Shown here piece after piece: positions 1 to 8,719 of a stretch of DNA of 64,000 nt (its first letter is position 1; each line of letters starts with the position of its first letter). The position numbers and the translations under genes are program-made. The DNA is from Roseomonas xinghualingensis (GTDB taxonomy: Bacteria; Pseudomonadota; Alphaproteobacteria; Acetobacterales; Acetobacteraceae): NCBI RefSeq assembly GCF_025791835.1, contig NZ_JAOXLP010000004.1:124001-188000 (forward strand). The letters are read 5' to 3'. The notes beneath the pieces are model-generated. The model saw nothing but the letters and a program-made list of their open reading frames with translations, had not been told where the DNA came from and did not search any database.

Positions 1-52
1 TGGCAGCCCGCCCCTCCCCTCTGGCGGAGGGCGGCCCCATCAGAGGCGGTTC

Positions 53-829
53 ATGGCAATTCCCCAAAGCATACCCCGCGCGGCGCTTGTCACCGGCGCC
101 GGGAAACGAATCGGCCGCGCCATCGCGCTCGGGCTGGCCGAGGCCGGCTTTGACGTGGCGGTGCATTACAGCAGCAGCCCGGCCGAGGCGGAGGAGGTGG
201 TGCAGGCCATCCGCGCCATGGGCCGCAAGGCGGTGGCACTGCGTGCCGACCTGGCGCGGGAGGCCGAGGTGGAGTCGCTGGTGCCGGATGCGACAGCCCG
301 GCTCGGGCCGATCGGGGTGCTGGTGAACAACGCCTCCCGCTTCGAGCGGGACGAATGGGACGATGCCAGCCGCGAGAGTTGGGACCTGCATATCGAGCCG
401 AATCTGCGCGCGCCCTTCGTGCTGACCCAGGCCATGGCTCTGGCGCTTCCCGAGGAAGCGGAAGGGGCGGTGGTGAACATGCTGGACCAGCGCGTCCTGT
501 CCCTGACCCCGCATTTCATGAGCTACACCATCTCCAAGGCCGGGCTCTGGGCGATGACCCAGACGTTCGCCCTGGCCCTGGCGCCCCGGATCCGGGTGAA
601 CGGCATCGGCCCAGGCCCGACCATCGCCAGCGCGCGGCAGAGCGAGGAGCAGTTCCGCGCCCAGTGCGAGAGCACGCCGCTGCGGCATGGATCGAGCCCC
701 GAGGAGGTCGTGCGGGGCGTGCTGGCCATCCTGTCCCTGCCGGCGATGACGGGACAGATGATCGCGCTGGATGGAGGACAGCATCTGCAATGGTCGCCCG
801 CGCGCGCCCATGGGGAGCCCGAAGAATGA
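53..829 (+). CDS. SDR-family oxidoreductase, pteridine reductase (FolM/PTR1)-like
   Basis: A 258-residue classical short-chain dehydrogenase. Near the N-terminus it has the nucleotide-binding motif TGAGKRIGRA; the Arg-Ile-Gly form (TGxxKRIG) is typical of pteridine reductases and FolM rather than ordinary SDRs. It also has VNNAS and the catalytic YTISK (Tyr-x3-Lys). The C-terminal GQMIALDGGQHL is the usual SDR end. Its stop overlaps the folB start (ATGA), so the two are co-translated. The likely role is NADPH-dependent reduction of dihydrofolate or a dihydropterin in the folate/pterin pathway, in the cytosol. The SDR assignment is seen directly; the pteridine substrate is inferred from the motif and the folB neighbour. 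A generic ketoreductase remains possible. Confidence 0.85.
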   Translation: MAIPQSIPRAALVTGAGKRIGRAIALGLAEAGFDVAVHYSSSPAEAEEVVQAIRAMGRKAVALRADLAREAEVESLVPDATARLGPIGVLVNNASRFERDEWDDASRESWDLHIEPNLRAPFVLTQAMALALPEEAEGAVVNMLDQRVLSLTPHFMSYTISKAGLWAMTQTFALALAPRIRVNGIGPGPTIASARQSEEQFRAQCESTPLRHGSSPEEVVRGVLAILSLPAMTGQMIALDGGQHLQWSPARAHGEPEE

Positions 830-1218
830 CGGCCTATGCTCCGGATGCGGCGCGCGGACTGCGCCGCGTCTTCGTACGGGATCTGACGGTGCAGGCGCGG
901 CTGGGTGTCTATCCGAAGGAGGTGGCGCCCCAGCGGGTGGTCATCGGGATCGAACTGCTGGTGCAGGACGATGCCGCCCCTTCCAGCGTCGGCCCCGAGC
1001 GGCTGGACCGCGTGGTGGACTATGCCGCCATTGCAAAGCGGGCGCGGGAGGTGGCGACGGCCGGGCACACCAAGCTGGCGGAGACGCTGGCGGAGCGGAT
1101 CGCGGTGGCCTGCCTGGACGACCAGAGGGTCGAGGCCGCGCGGGTGACGGTGGAGAAGCCCGATGCCATGCCCGATGCCGCCGCCGTGGGGGTGAGCGTG
1201 GAGCGACGGCGCGGCTAA
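826..1218 (+). CDS. folB: Dihydroneopterin aldolase
   Basis: A 130-residue protein starting at the ATG that overlaps the upstream SDR stop. It matches the FolB/FolX tunnelling fold: an N-terminal strand with RDLTVQARLGVYPKE (the Glu binds the pterin), a central DYAAIA segment, and the C-terminal VEKPDAMPDA containing the conserved Lys. The enzyme cleaves 7,8-dihydroneopterin to 6-hydroxymethyl-7,8-dihydropterin and glycolaldehyde in folate synthesis. Length is normal for the family. Pairing with a pteridine-reductase-like SDR resembles the FolX-FolM relationship of enterobacteria, so an epimerase or dihydromonapterin role is an alternative. Confidence 0.88.
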   Translation: MTAYAPDAARGLRRVFVRDLTVQARLGVYPKEVAPQRVVIGIELLVQDDAAPSSVGPERLDRVVDYAAIAKRAREVATAGHTKLAETLAERIAVACLDDQRVEAARVTVEKPDAMPDAAAVGVSVERRRG

Positions 1219-1336
1219 GGCCGCGCGCCGCCTCGATTCGTTTTTGTCAACGCCATGACGCGTAGATGAGAGAATTCATCCCCTGCCGAAACGGCCGGGG
1301 ATGCGCGTTTGCGGAACGGAGCCGGACGCCCAATGT

Positions 1337-1351
1337 GAACGAAGCATGAAA
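1337..1351 (+). promoter_or_regulatory. Candidate LexA (SOS) box upstream of uvrC
   Basis: GAAC, seven bases, then GAAA. The alphaproteobacterial LexA operator is GAAC-N7-GAAC (or GTTC-N7-GTTC), so this is one mismatch from consensus. It sits about 180 bases before the chosen uvrC start, in the only long gap upstream of an excision-repair gene. Such short motifs occur by chance, so this is tentative. Confidence 0.25.
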
Positions 1352-1464
1352 GCGTTTCGGCCTCGCACAACGAGCAGAAACAACGGCTTCGTTAAGTGCC
1401 CAAAAATCAGGCAGGCGCGTTGCGGCTCTTTGATGACAGGCATTGGACGCCCTATCCCGCCACC

Positions 1465-1485
1465 CTGTCCACAAGCTTATCCACA
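1465..1485 (+). promoter_or_regulatory. Tandem DnaA-box-like 9-mers
   Basis: TTATCCACA at 1477-1485 is a perfect consensus DnaA box. CTGTCCACA at 1465-1473 is a two-mismatch copy in the same orientation, three bases upstream. They lie 43-63 bases before uvrC. Two boxes without an AT-rich unwinding element or typical origin neighbours do not make an origin; a regulatory or titration site is the more modest reading. Confidence 0.3.
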
Positions 1486-1527
1486 GCTTCGGGGGACAAC
1501 CGAAGAAATCCAGCGGAATCAAGCCTT

Positions 1528-3717
1528 ATGGCCTTCTCCCACGAGCAGACGACCCCCGTGGCCCCGATGGAGGGGCGGGAGGTGATCGAGACCGCGCTGG
1601 CCACCCTGCCCTTCTCACCGGGCGTCTACCGGATGCTCGATGCCAAGGGGGATGCGCTCTATGTCGGCAAGGCGCGGAGCCTGCGGAAGCGCGTCTATGC
1701 CTATACCCAGGTGCACAAGCTGCCGGACCGGCTGAAGCGCATGGTCTTCGAGACGCGGCATCTGGAGGTGATCACCACCGCCTCCGAGGCCGAGGCGCTG
1801 CTGCTGGAAGCCAACCTGATCAAGCGGCTGCGACCGCGCTACAACATCGTACTGCGGGACGATAAGTCCTATCCCTGGCTGGTCATCACCGAGGACCACC
1901 CCTACCCGCAGATCTCCAAGCACCGGGGGGAGCGGCGGAAGGGAGCGTCCTACTGGGGCCCCTTCGCCTCGGCCTGGGCGGTGAACCAGACACTGACGGC
2001 GTTGCAGCGCGTGTTCCTGCTGCGCTCCTGCCGGGACACGGTGTTCGACAACCGCTCCCGCCCCTGCCTGCTCCACCAGATCCGGCGCTGCTCGGCGCCC
2101 TGCGTCGATCGCATCTCCAAGGAGGATTACGCGGAGCTGGTGCGGGAGGCGACGCAGTTCCTCTCGGGCGAGACACCCTCCATCCAGAAGCGCCTGGCGA
2201 AGGAGATGGAGGAGGCGGCGGAGAGGCTGGAGTTCGAGCGGGCGGCGGCGCTGCGCGACCGCATCCGGGGGCTGACCCATGTGCAGGGGCGGGACCGGAT
2301 CAACCTGGATGGCGTGGGGGATGCCGATGTGGTCGCGCTGCACCAGGCGGCGGGACAGGCCTGCGTGCAGGTGTTCTTCTTCCGGGGTGGACGGAACAAC
2401 GGCAACCGCCCCTTCTTCCTGTCGGGCGTGCGGGCGGATGCGGAACCGGCGGAGGTGATCACCGCCTTCCTGGGGCAGCTCTATGACGACCTGCCGCCGC
2501 CGCCGCTGGTGCTGGTTTCCCATGAGCTGCCCGAGGCGGCGCTGGTGGCCGAGGCGCTGGCCTTGCGGGCGGACCGGAAGGTGGAGGTCCATCATCCGAA
2601 GCGTGGCGACAAGCACGCGGCGGTGGAGCATGCCCAGACCAATGCCCGGGAGGCACTGGAGCGGAAGCTGGCCGAGGGCGCGGCCCAGGGCGAGCTGCTG
2701 CAGGGGGTGGCGAAGGTCTTCGACCTCGCCTCCGCGCCTGAGCGGATCGAGATCTATGACAACAGCCACATCCAGGGCGCCAATGCCTATGGGGTGATGG
2801 TGGTGGCGGGGCCGCAGGGCTTCATCAAGAACGCCTACCGGAAGTTCTCCATCCGTGGGGATGGGCCGGGGGCCGCGAAGGGGAAGCGCGGGGCAGACCA
2901 TGGCCCGGCGCCGGCGGACGCATCCGGGGTGGAGCCGCTGGCGCAGGAAGATGTCTCGGCCCTGGCGCATGATGCCGCCGCGCGCGCCACGCCCCACAGC
3001 ACGGGCGGGCCGCGGGGCGGCGACGACTTCGCCATGATGCGGGAGGTGTTCGAGCGGCGCTTCGGCCGGGCACTTAAGGAGGACCCGGAGCGCGAGAGCG
3101 GCACCTGGCCGGACCTGGTGCTGATCGATGGCGGCATCGGCCAGCTGAATGCCGCGCGGGACATCCTGACCGAGATGGGCATCCATGACGTGCCGCTGGT
3201 GGCGGTGGCCAAGGGGCCCGACCGCGATGCGGGGCGGGAATGGTTCCACCGCACGGGGCATGAGCCGATCCAGCTGCCGCCGCGCGATCCGGTCCTCTAC
3301 TACCTCCAGCGGCTGCGGGACGAAGCGCATCGCTTCGCCATCACCACCCATCGGGCGGGGCGGTCCAAGTCCCTGGTGAAGAGTGAGCTGGACGAGATCC
3401 CCGGGGTGGGTACCGCCATCAAGCGGGCGCTGCTGAACCATTTCGGCTCGGCGCGTGGCGTGAGGAACGCAGCGCTTGAGGATCTGCGGAACTGCCCTGG
3501 AATTGGCCCGGCGGTGGCGCGGCGGGTGTATGAGCACTTCCATCCCGGCACCACCGGCCCCGTGGAGGCGCCGAAGCCACGCGGGCGGGCGCGGGTGAAG
3601 GCCGCGCCGGTGCAGGTGGTGGCGGAAGGGCCGGATTCGGAGGGTGCGGACGGGACGGCGGAGAGCGAGGCCCCTCCCCTGGCGCCGGATGCGCTCGGTC
3701 ATGAGGCGGAAGGATGA
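1528..3717 (+). CDS. uvrC: Excinuclease ABC subunit C
   Basis: A 729-residue UvrC, the dual-incision nuclease of nucleotide excision repair. ATG 1528 puts the GIY-YIG domain at residues ~27-105 ([14 protein letters not shown]). Four cysteines at 168, 180, 188 and 192 keep the C-x11-C-x7-C-x3-C spacing of the UvrC metal site. The UVR/UvrB-binding helix is near 215-250. The RNase H-like domain has D411 (DNSHIQG), D534 (LIDGG) and H601/H608. A C-terminal HhH pair (EIPGVG, NCPGIG) follows. Between residues ~444 and 497, just before GDDFAMM, lies a ~54-residue Gly/Ala/Pro-rich insertion not usual in the family. The last ~60 residues are a low-complexity tail. pgsA follows after 56 bases. Confidence 0.95.
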   Translation: MAFSHEQTTPVAPMEGREVIETALATLPFSPGVYRMLDAKGDALYVGKARSLRKRVYAYTQVHKLPDRLKRMVFETRHLEVITTASEAEALLLEANLIKRLRPRYNIVLRDDKSYPWLVITEDHPYPQISKHRGERRKGASYWGPFASAWAVNQTLTALQRVFLLRSCRDTVFDNRSRPCLLHQIRRCSAPCVDRISKEDYAELVREATQFLSGETPSIQKRLAKEMEEAAERLEFERAAALRDRIRGLTHVQGRDRINLDGVGDADVVALHQAAGQACVQVFFFRGGRNNGNRPFFLSGVRADAEPAEVITAFLGQLYDDLPPPPLVLVSHELPEAALVAEALALRADRKVEVHHPKRGDKHAAVEHAQTNAREALERKLAEGAAQGELLQGVAKVFDLASAPERIEIYDNSHIQGANAYGVMVVAGPQGFIKNAYRKFSIRGDGPGAAKGKRGADHGPAPADASGVEPLAQEDVSALAHDAAARATPHSTGGPRGGDDFAMMREVFERRFGRALKEDPERESGTWPDLVLIDGGIGQLNAARDILTEMGIHDVPLVAVAKGPDRDAGREWFHRTGHEPIQLPPRDPVLYYLQRLRDEAHRFAITTHRAGRSKSLVKSELDEIPGVGTAIKRALLNHFGSARGVRNAALEDLRNCPGIGPAVARRVYEHFHPGTTGPVEAPKPRGRARVKAAPVQVVAEGPDSEGADGTAESEAPPLAPDALGHEAEG

Positions 3718-3773
3718 CGCCACGCGTTCCCCCCCGGAGCGTTCTGGGCTAGGGGTTCGGCAAGGAGCCGCGG

Positions 3774-4379
3774 ATGCCAACCGACCTGCCGAACCTGCTG
3801 ACGCTCTCCCGCATTGCAGCCATTCCGCTGCTGGTGGGGCTGATGTTCCTCCGCTCGCCAGTGGGGGACATCCTCGCCTGCGCCGTGTTCTCGGCGGCGG
3901 CCATCACCGACTACTTCGACGGAAAGATCGCGCGGGAGCGCGGGGCGCATTCCGCCTTCGGCCGCATGCTGGATCCGATCGCGGACAAGCTGCTGGTGGG
4001 CGCGGCCCTGATGCTGCTGGCGGGGATGGACCGCCTCTCGCCGCTGGGCCTGCTGCCGGCCATCGTGGTGCTGCTGCGGGAGATCCTGGTTTCCGGGCTG
4101 CGTGAATATCTGGCAGGGATCAAGATCGGCCTGCCGGTCACGCGGCTGGCGAAGTGGAAGACCGGGTTCCAGATGGGCTCCATCGGCACCATCGTGGCCG
4201 GAGACAGCGGCGCCTCCGTGATCGGGCTGGGCTTCCTGCCGGTGTCCTGGCTCGGCGAGACGGGGCTTTGGGTGGCGGCGGCCCTCACGCTCTGGACCGG
4301 CTGGGACTACATGACCGCCGGCATGCGCCACGCGGCGGCCGAGGATAATAGCATTAGGCAGAGTGAGCGCGCCGGGTAG
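3774..4379 (+). CDS. pgsA: CDP-diacylglycerol--glycerol-3-phosphate 3-phosphatidyltransferase
   Basis: A 201-residue inner-membrane protein with several hydrophobic helices. It carries the complete CDP-alcohol phosphotransferase motif DG-x2-AR-x8-G-x3-D-x3-D, beginning at D49 (DGKIAR) and ending LDPIADK. The enzyme condenses CDP-diacylglycerol with glycerol-3-phosphate to phosphatidylglycerol-phosphate, the committed step to phosphatidylglycerol and cardiolipin. It is co-oriented with uvrC and the moaD-moaE genes, an order common in alphaproteobacteria. The ATG has a GGAGCCGCGG stretch upstream. Confidence 0.93.
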   Translation: MPTDLPNLLTLSRIAAIPLLVGLMFLRSPVGDILACAVFSAAAITDYFDGKIARERGAHSAFGRMLDPIADKLLVGAALMLLAGMDRLSPLGLLPAIVVLLREILVSGLREYLAGIKIGLPVTRLAKWKTGFQMGSIGTIVAGDSGASVIGLGFLPVSWLGETGLWVAAALTLWTGWDYMTAGMRHAAAEDNSIRQSERAG

Positions 4380-4425
4380 CAAAGCCGCCCCCTGAAGGCG
4401 CATCCTGCGCCCAGCGAATCAGACT

Positions 4426-4445
4426 GGGCCCGCCCTGGCGGGCCC
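4426..4445 (+). terminator. GC-rich hairpin between pgsA and lipoprotein gene
   Basis: GGGCCCGCC and GGCGGGCCC form a nearly loopless 9-bp inverted repeat (effectively 8 bp with a 4-base loop). It lies between the pgsA stop and the next start. There is no U-tract, so it may be a weak terminator, attenuator or RNA-stabilising hairpin. Confidence 0.3.
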
Positions 4446-4463
4446 TCGGAAGAGGATTTCGAC

Positions 4464-5024
4464 ATGGATCGCCTTCGCCCGGGGCTGCTGACCGGCCTGC
4501 CGCTCGTTCTGCTGCTCGGCGGCTGCTTCGGCGATATCGACATGGCGCCCTTTGGGCGCAGCGACGCGATCAGCGCACCGGACAGCCTGACGGCCCGCCG
4601 CGTCATGGGCACCGTGGACGATGCCCAGCCGCTGGAAACCGAGCCAGGCAATGTCTGGCCGACCCAGGAGGCGCCGCGCGCCACGCTGCAGAATCCCGAA
4701 GCCGTCCCACCACGCGATTCCACGGCCACGCCACCGGCGCGCCCGCGCCGCCAGGGCAGTTCCGAGGCCCTGCCGCCGCTCGATCCGCCGCCCCTGCCGC
4801 GCGCCGACGTGCCGCGCGGCGCGCCCGCCACCCCGCCGGAGCCGCGGGTCGAAGGGCGGGTGATCCCTGTGCCGGGCGGTCCGCCGGCCACGATCACCGG
4901 GGGCGCGGGCAATATCCAGACCTTTACGCAGCCCGGTATCGGCACGGGCACGGCGATCCGCCAGAATGGCTCGACCATTCTGATGCAACCTGACGGCAGC
5001 ACGGTGGTGGTACCCACCCCCTGA
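4464..5024 (+). CDS. Putative proline-rich lipoprotein, function unknown
   Basis: A 186-residue protein with a short charged N-terminus, a hydrophobic stretch and a lipobox-like LLLGGC. Processing would leave a lipid-modified Cys and an Asp-rich N-terminus (CFGDID). The mature part is rich in Pro, Arg and Ala (PPARPRRQG, LDPPPLPR) and probably disordered, ending in a Gly/Thr-rich segment. No catalytic domain is recognisable. The Asp after the Cys would matter for inner-membrane retention in gamma-proteobacteria; the rule is uncertain here. Its stop overlaps the moaD start (ATGA), so it is co-translated with molybdopterin genes, but no role there can be deduced. Confidence 0.7.
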   Translation: MDRLRPGLLTGLPLVLLLGGCFGDIDMAPFGRSDAISAPDSLTARRVMGTVDDAQPLETEPGNVWPTQEAPRATLQNPEAVPPRDSTATPPARPRRQGSSEALPPLDPPPLPRADVPRGAPATPPEPRVEGRVIPVPGGPPATITGGAGNIQTFTQPGIGTGTAIRQNGSTILMQPDGSTVVVPTP

Positions 5025-5275
5025 TGAAGATCCTCTACTTCGCCTGGCTGCGACAGCGCGCGGGGGTGGGGGAGGAATCCGTCTCTCCACCTCCCGAGGT
5101 GGCGGATGTGGGCGGGTTAATGCGGTGGCTGGCCGGGCGCTCGCCGGGCCATGCCTCGGCCTTCGCCGATCCGGCTCAGGTGCGGATGGCGGTGAACCAG
5201 GAATTCTGTGGCCCCGACCATCCGGTGAAGCCGGGGGACGAGGTGGCCTTCTTCCCGCCGGTAACGGGTGGCTGA
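5024..5275 (+). CDS. moaD: Molybdopterin synthase small subunit MoaD
   Basis: An 83-residue ubiquitin-like sulfur carrier: KILYFAWLRQRAG at the N-terminus and the mandatory C-terminal double glycine in FFPPVTGG. The C-terminal Gly is thiocarboxylated and donates sulfur to precursor Z within MoaD2-MoaE2 molybdopterin synthase. It overlaps the preceding lipoprotein gene and moaE. Molybdenum cofactor is required by the formate dehydrogenase encoded at about 37.5-40.4 kb of this window. Confidence 0.93.
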   Translation: MKILYFAWLRQRAGVGEESVSPPPEVADVGGLMRWLAGRSPGHASAFADPAQVRMAVNQEFCGPDHPVKPGDEVAFFPPVTGG

Positions 5276-5279
5276 GACT

Positions 5280-5756
5280 ATGGGCGTGACCCCGACCATC
5301 CGCGTGCAGGAAGCTGCCTTCGACCTGGCGGCGGAGACGGCGGCGCTTTCGGCCGGGCGGGTGGATGTCGGCGGGATCGCCAGCTTCGTCGGACTCTGCC
5401 GCGCCGATGACGGGCTGCAGGCGCTGGTGCTGGAGCATTACCCGGGCATGACGGAACGGGCGATCGCCCGCATCGTGGAACAGGCCTGCGAGCGCTGGCC
5501 TCTGACCGGCTGCACCGTGATCCATCGCCATGGCCGCATCCTGCCCGGCGATGGGATCGTACTGGTGCTGGCCGCCAGCCGCCACCGCGTGGCCGCGCTG
5601 GAGGCCTGCGCCTTCCTGATCGACTGGCTGAAGACGGGCGCCCCCTTCTGGAAGCGCGAGGAGTTCGCCGGCGGCAGCGAGCGCTGGGTGGAGGCGCGGG
5701 CGGAGGACGAGGCGCGGACCCAGGAATGGGGAAGCCGGCCGGGCTCGGCGGGTTGA
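5280..5756 (+). CDS. moaE: Molybdopterin synthase catalytic subunit MoaE
   Basis: The large subunit of molybdopterin synthase. Features seen: TIRVQEAAFDLAAE near the start, GGIASFVGLCR, the His-containing IHRHGRILPGD, and the catalytic Lys in PFWKREEF. It converts cyclic pyranopterin monophosphate to molybdopterin using MoaD thiocarboxylate. ATG 5280 is chosen (158 residues) because it places the conserved TIRVQE start normally. A GTG at 5268, overlapping the moaD stop, is an alternative giving 162 residues. The 3' end overlaps the next gene by about 30 bases. Confidence 0.93.
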   Translation: MGVTPTIRVQEAAFDLAAETAALSAGRVDVGGIASFVGLCRADDGLQALVLEHYPGMTERAIARIVEQACERWPLTGCTVIHRHGRILPGDGIVLVLAASRHRVAALEACAFLIDWLKTGAPFWKREEFAGGSERWVEARAEDEARTQEWGSRPGSAG

Positions 5757-7201
5757 GGCGCCTTCTTGCGGTGCTGACGGGCGGGCTGATGCTCGCCTGG
5801 CCGGCCTTCCTGGCAGGTTATCCGCTGGTGTTCAGCGACAGCGCGGCCTTCCTGCACCAGACCCAGGGGCCGCTGATGATCTGGGACAAGCCCTGGATCT
5901 ACGGGCCGCTGATCTTCCTGTTCCATTGGAATCTCTCCCTCTGGCCGGTGGTCGTCGCGCAGGGGCTGATGCTTTCGCATCTGCTGTGGCTGCTGCTGCG
6001 CGCCTTCGGAGGCGGAGCCTCGGCCGGGCGGCACCTGCTGCTCTGCGGAATGCTGGCTGCGTTGACGGCATTGCCCTTCTCGGTGGCGATGGTGATGCCG
6101 GATGTGCTCACGCCCGCGGTGGCGCTCTGCGCGGTGCTGCTGGCTTTCGGGCGTGCATCGCTTTCACGGGGCGAAGTGATCTGGCTCTGCGTGCTGGGGT
6201 CGGTGGGGGCTGCGGCGCATCTGTCGCATCTGCCGATGCTGGGCGCGCTGATGGTGGTGGCGCTGCTGGGCGGCTGGCGCGCGGCCGGGCGCGTGGCGGT
6301 GCCGCTGTTCGGCGCGGTGGCGCTGCTGCTGGCAACGAATGCCGTGGGGCATGGAAAGCTGTCCCTCTCCCCTTATGGATCGACCTTCCTGCTGGCGCGG
6401 ATGGTGGCGAACGGATCAGCGATCCGCACCATCGAGGCGCGCTGCCCGGAGGCAGGATGGGCGCTCTGCGCCTTCGAGGGGCGCTTGGCGCCCTATGGGC
6501 CGGAGGTTTGTTCCACGCGGCATTGCCCACGCGAGCTGCTGCCGAGCGACATTTTCCTCTGGGAACCCTCCAGCCCGGTGAACCGGGACGAGGCCGGCCA
6601 GCCGCGTCATTTCGGTGGACGCGCGCTTTCGGGCGAGGCGCGGGAGATCGTACGCGAGACGGTGGTGCGGGAGCCCTTCGCCGTGGCCTGGGACGCGCTG
6701 CGGGACACGCTGTTGCAGCTGGCCGCGAACCGGGTGGGAGATACGCTGGAGCGGCGGCATATCGGCGAAGGCGTGCTGGGGCGCATCGAGGCCTTCGGTC
6801 CCGAGGAGACGGCGCGCTTCCGGGCCGGGGCGCAATGGCGGGACGCGATGCGCGGGTTGGCGGCGCCCTTCCTCTGGATCCAGGGACCGGTGCTGGTGAT
6901 AGGGGCCCTCGCGCTGGCGCTGCTTGGCTGGATCGGGCGCCGGGACCGGGCGGCTCTGGGGCTGGCACTGGGGATCGGCATCGCGATCCTGGCGAATGCC
7001 TTCGCCACCGGGGCGCTGAGCGGGCCGCATGACCGGTATGGGGCGCGGCTGGCCTGGCTGGTCGTGGCAGGGGCGGTGGCGCTGGGGATGCGCCGGCAAA
7101 GGGCACATGGTGAGGCCTCGGAGGCTTCGCCCCTGGCCCCTGACGGAGAGCCATCGGCGCCCGCCGGGCTTTCCGTGGGCGCCGCATCCCTGAAGGGCTG
7201 A
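5726..7201 (+). CDS. Polytopic membrane protein of unknown function
   Basis: A 491-residue protein with roughly nine to eleven hydrophobic segments (for example LAVLTGGLMLAWPAFLAGY, ALMVVALLGGW and late LALALLGWIG). A soluble middle part (~residues 230-340) contains several cysteines (CPEAGWALCAF, EVCSTRHCPREL) and a helical arginine-rich stretch. The N-terminal FSDSAAFLHQTQG with the following aromatic loop is reminiscent of GT-C-fold membrane glycosyltransferases, but no diagnostic motif was found. The start overlaps the 3' end of moaE by 31 bases, suggesting translational coupling. I do not recognise a family. Confidence 0.75.
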   Translation: MGKPAGLGGLRRLLAVLTGGLMLAWPAFLAGYPLVFSDSAAFLHQTQGPLMIWDKPWIYGPLIFLFHWNLSLWPVVVAQGLMLSHLLWLLLRAFGGGASAGRHLLLCGMLAALTALPFSVAMVMPDVLTPAVALCAVLLAFGRASLSRGEVIWLCVLGSVGAAAHLSHLPMLGALMVVALLGGWRAAGRVAVPLFGAVALLLATNAVGHGKLSLSPYGSTFLLARMVANGSAIRTIEARCPEAGWALCAFEGRLAPYGPEVCSTRHCPRELLPSDIFLWEPSSPVNRDEAGQPRHFGGRALSGEAREIVRETVVREPFAVAWDALRDTLLQLAANRVGDTLERRHIGEGVLGRIEAFGPEETARFRAGAQWRDAMRGLAAPFLWIQGPVLVIGALALALLGWIGRRDRAALGLALGIGIAILANAFATGALSGPHDRYGARLAWLVVAGAVALGMRRQRAHGEASEASPLAPDGEPSAPAGLSVGAASLKG

Positions 7202-7215
7202 ACGCGGCGCCTCCG

Positions 7216-7237
7216 GGGCATTCTCCGTTGCCCTTTT
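7216..7237 (+). terminator. Possible rho-independent terminator
   Basis: GGGCA / TGCCC stem of 5 bp with an 8-base loop, followed directly by TTTT. It lies between the membrane-protein stop at 7201 and the convergent gene ending at 7255. Small but correctly placed. Confidence 0.4.
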
Positions 7238-7254
7238 GAGGACTGCTTCCCGCG

Positions 7255-7983
7255 CTAAACCCGCAGGCAGGCCATGCGCGGCTTGTTGTGGCGGGGCACC
7301 GGCACCGGCCGCTTCGCGCCGGGCCGCATGAAGCGCCGCGCCTCCGCCGGGCCGCCGATCAGAAGTGCCGGCCGTCGGCCCGGGGCGCAGAGCCCGGCCA
7401 GGGCGCGCATGGGCGGCAGGGGGACGGCCCCTCCCCGCCCCCAGACCGCGCCGAGGCGGGCCAGGGCAACCCGGCGGTTATAGGCGGCGCCGCGCGCTTC
7501 CTCGCCGGAATGGTAGCGGCCGATGGCGGCGCCCCAGTCCGGCGAGGAGGCGCGGAGGCTCGTAAGGAAACGGGCCGCGTAGCGGGTGTTGGCCAGCGGG
7601 TCGAATGCCTGGTCGAGATTTTCGAAGGCGTCGGGGTGGTACATCAGGTTCACCTGCATGCAGCCGACATCGATGGAGCGGACGCCACGGGCCTGGAGAG
7701 CGGCGACCGCGGCGATGGCGGCGGCCTTGGTGGGGGCGGTATGGCCCTGGCCTTCGGCGTTCCAGGTCCAGGGCCAGGCTTCGGGGCGGCCTCCTGGGGC
7801 GGCCCGGCCGGCCTCGACCAGGGCAATGGCGCCCATCAGCCCGGCGGGGACGGCGGAGCCCGGTTCCACGGCGGCAATGGCACGACGACAGGCCGTCCAG
7901 TCATTGGACTGGGCGCTGGCAGGGGCGGCATGGTTCAGGAGGATGGCGCCGACGAGGACAAGAAGCGGTCTGGCGCACGGCAT
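7255..7983 (-). CDS. Lytic transglycosylase-like (SLT-fold) periplasmic protein
   Basis: A 242-residue secreted protein. ATG 7983 is chosen because it directly precedes a signal peptide (CARPLLVLVGAILL ... ASA-QS); an upstream start would add 12 charged residues. The mature part has SLT-like signatures: ALVEAGR with the candidate catalytic Glu, IDVGCMQVNLMYHPDAF (GxMQ motif), ANTRYAARFL and IGRYHSG. Such enzymes cleave the MurNAc-GlcNAc bond in peptidoglycan and often accompany secretion or conjugation machines, but none is nearby. The C-terminal ~60 residues are basic and of unknown role. Enzyme class is likely; target is unknown. Confidence 0.8.
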   Translation of the reverse strand: MPCARPLLVLVGAILLNHAAPASAQSNDWTACRRAIAAVEPGSAVPAGLMGAIALVEAGRAAPGGRPEAWPWTWNAEGQGHTAPTKAAAIAAVAALQARGVRSIDVGCMQVNLMYHPDAFENLDQAFDPLANTRYAARFLTSLRASSPDWGAAIGRYHSGEEARGAAYNRRVALARLGAVWGRGGAVPLPPMRALAGLCAPGRRPALLIGGPAEARRFMRPGAKRPVPVPRHNKPRMACLRV

Positions 7984-8041
7984 GGGGTTTTTGGTCGGCC
8001 AGGGGCGCCTCGGGGTCAAGAGTGTCCGGGCCGGCCGCCGA

Positions 8042-8485
<444 letters not shown>

Positions 8486-8719
8486 CGATCAGCTACGAAG
8501 TTGATTCCTCATATCAACGGGGATGCGCGCATTCGGAGGTAGATTTCCGCGAATTCATACCGTTGCCATTTCCGGAACCATCCGGCGGCCGGTTTCTTGC
8601 CGGCGCCGCCAGGGGCATCACAGCCCCGGCCCTGGTCCCTGGCGTAAGGCGCGCCCGCGCCGGTCCGGCGCAACCCGCCTCGCCTCCCGACGATAGGCTC
8701 CCATAGCCCGGAGGGATCC

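Larger units (their letters stand above)
1219..1527. other. Intergenic region between folB and uvrC
   Basis: About 309 bases without a convincing gene and visibly less GC-rich than the flanks. The uvrC frame is open back to 1396, but residues before 1528 do not look like UvrC. The stretch holds a near-consensus alphaproteobacterial LexA half-site pair and two same-strand DnaA-box-like 9-mers, listed separately. It presumably carries the uvrC promoter. No clear -35/-10 pair was recognised. Confidence 0.5.

Noticed and set aside
1219..1527. A replication origin near the two DnaA-like boxes
   Set aside because: Only two boxes, no AT-rich unwinding region, and no usual origin neighbours. A regulatory site is the most that can be supported.
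1615..3780. A 721-codon minus-strand open frame over uvrC
   Set aside because: No recognisable motif; the sense strand has complete UvrC catalytic and cysteine signatures.
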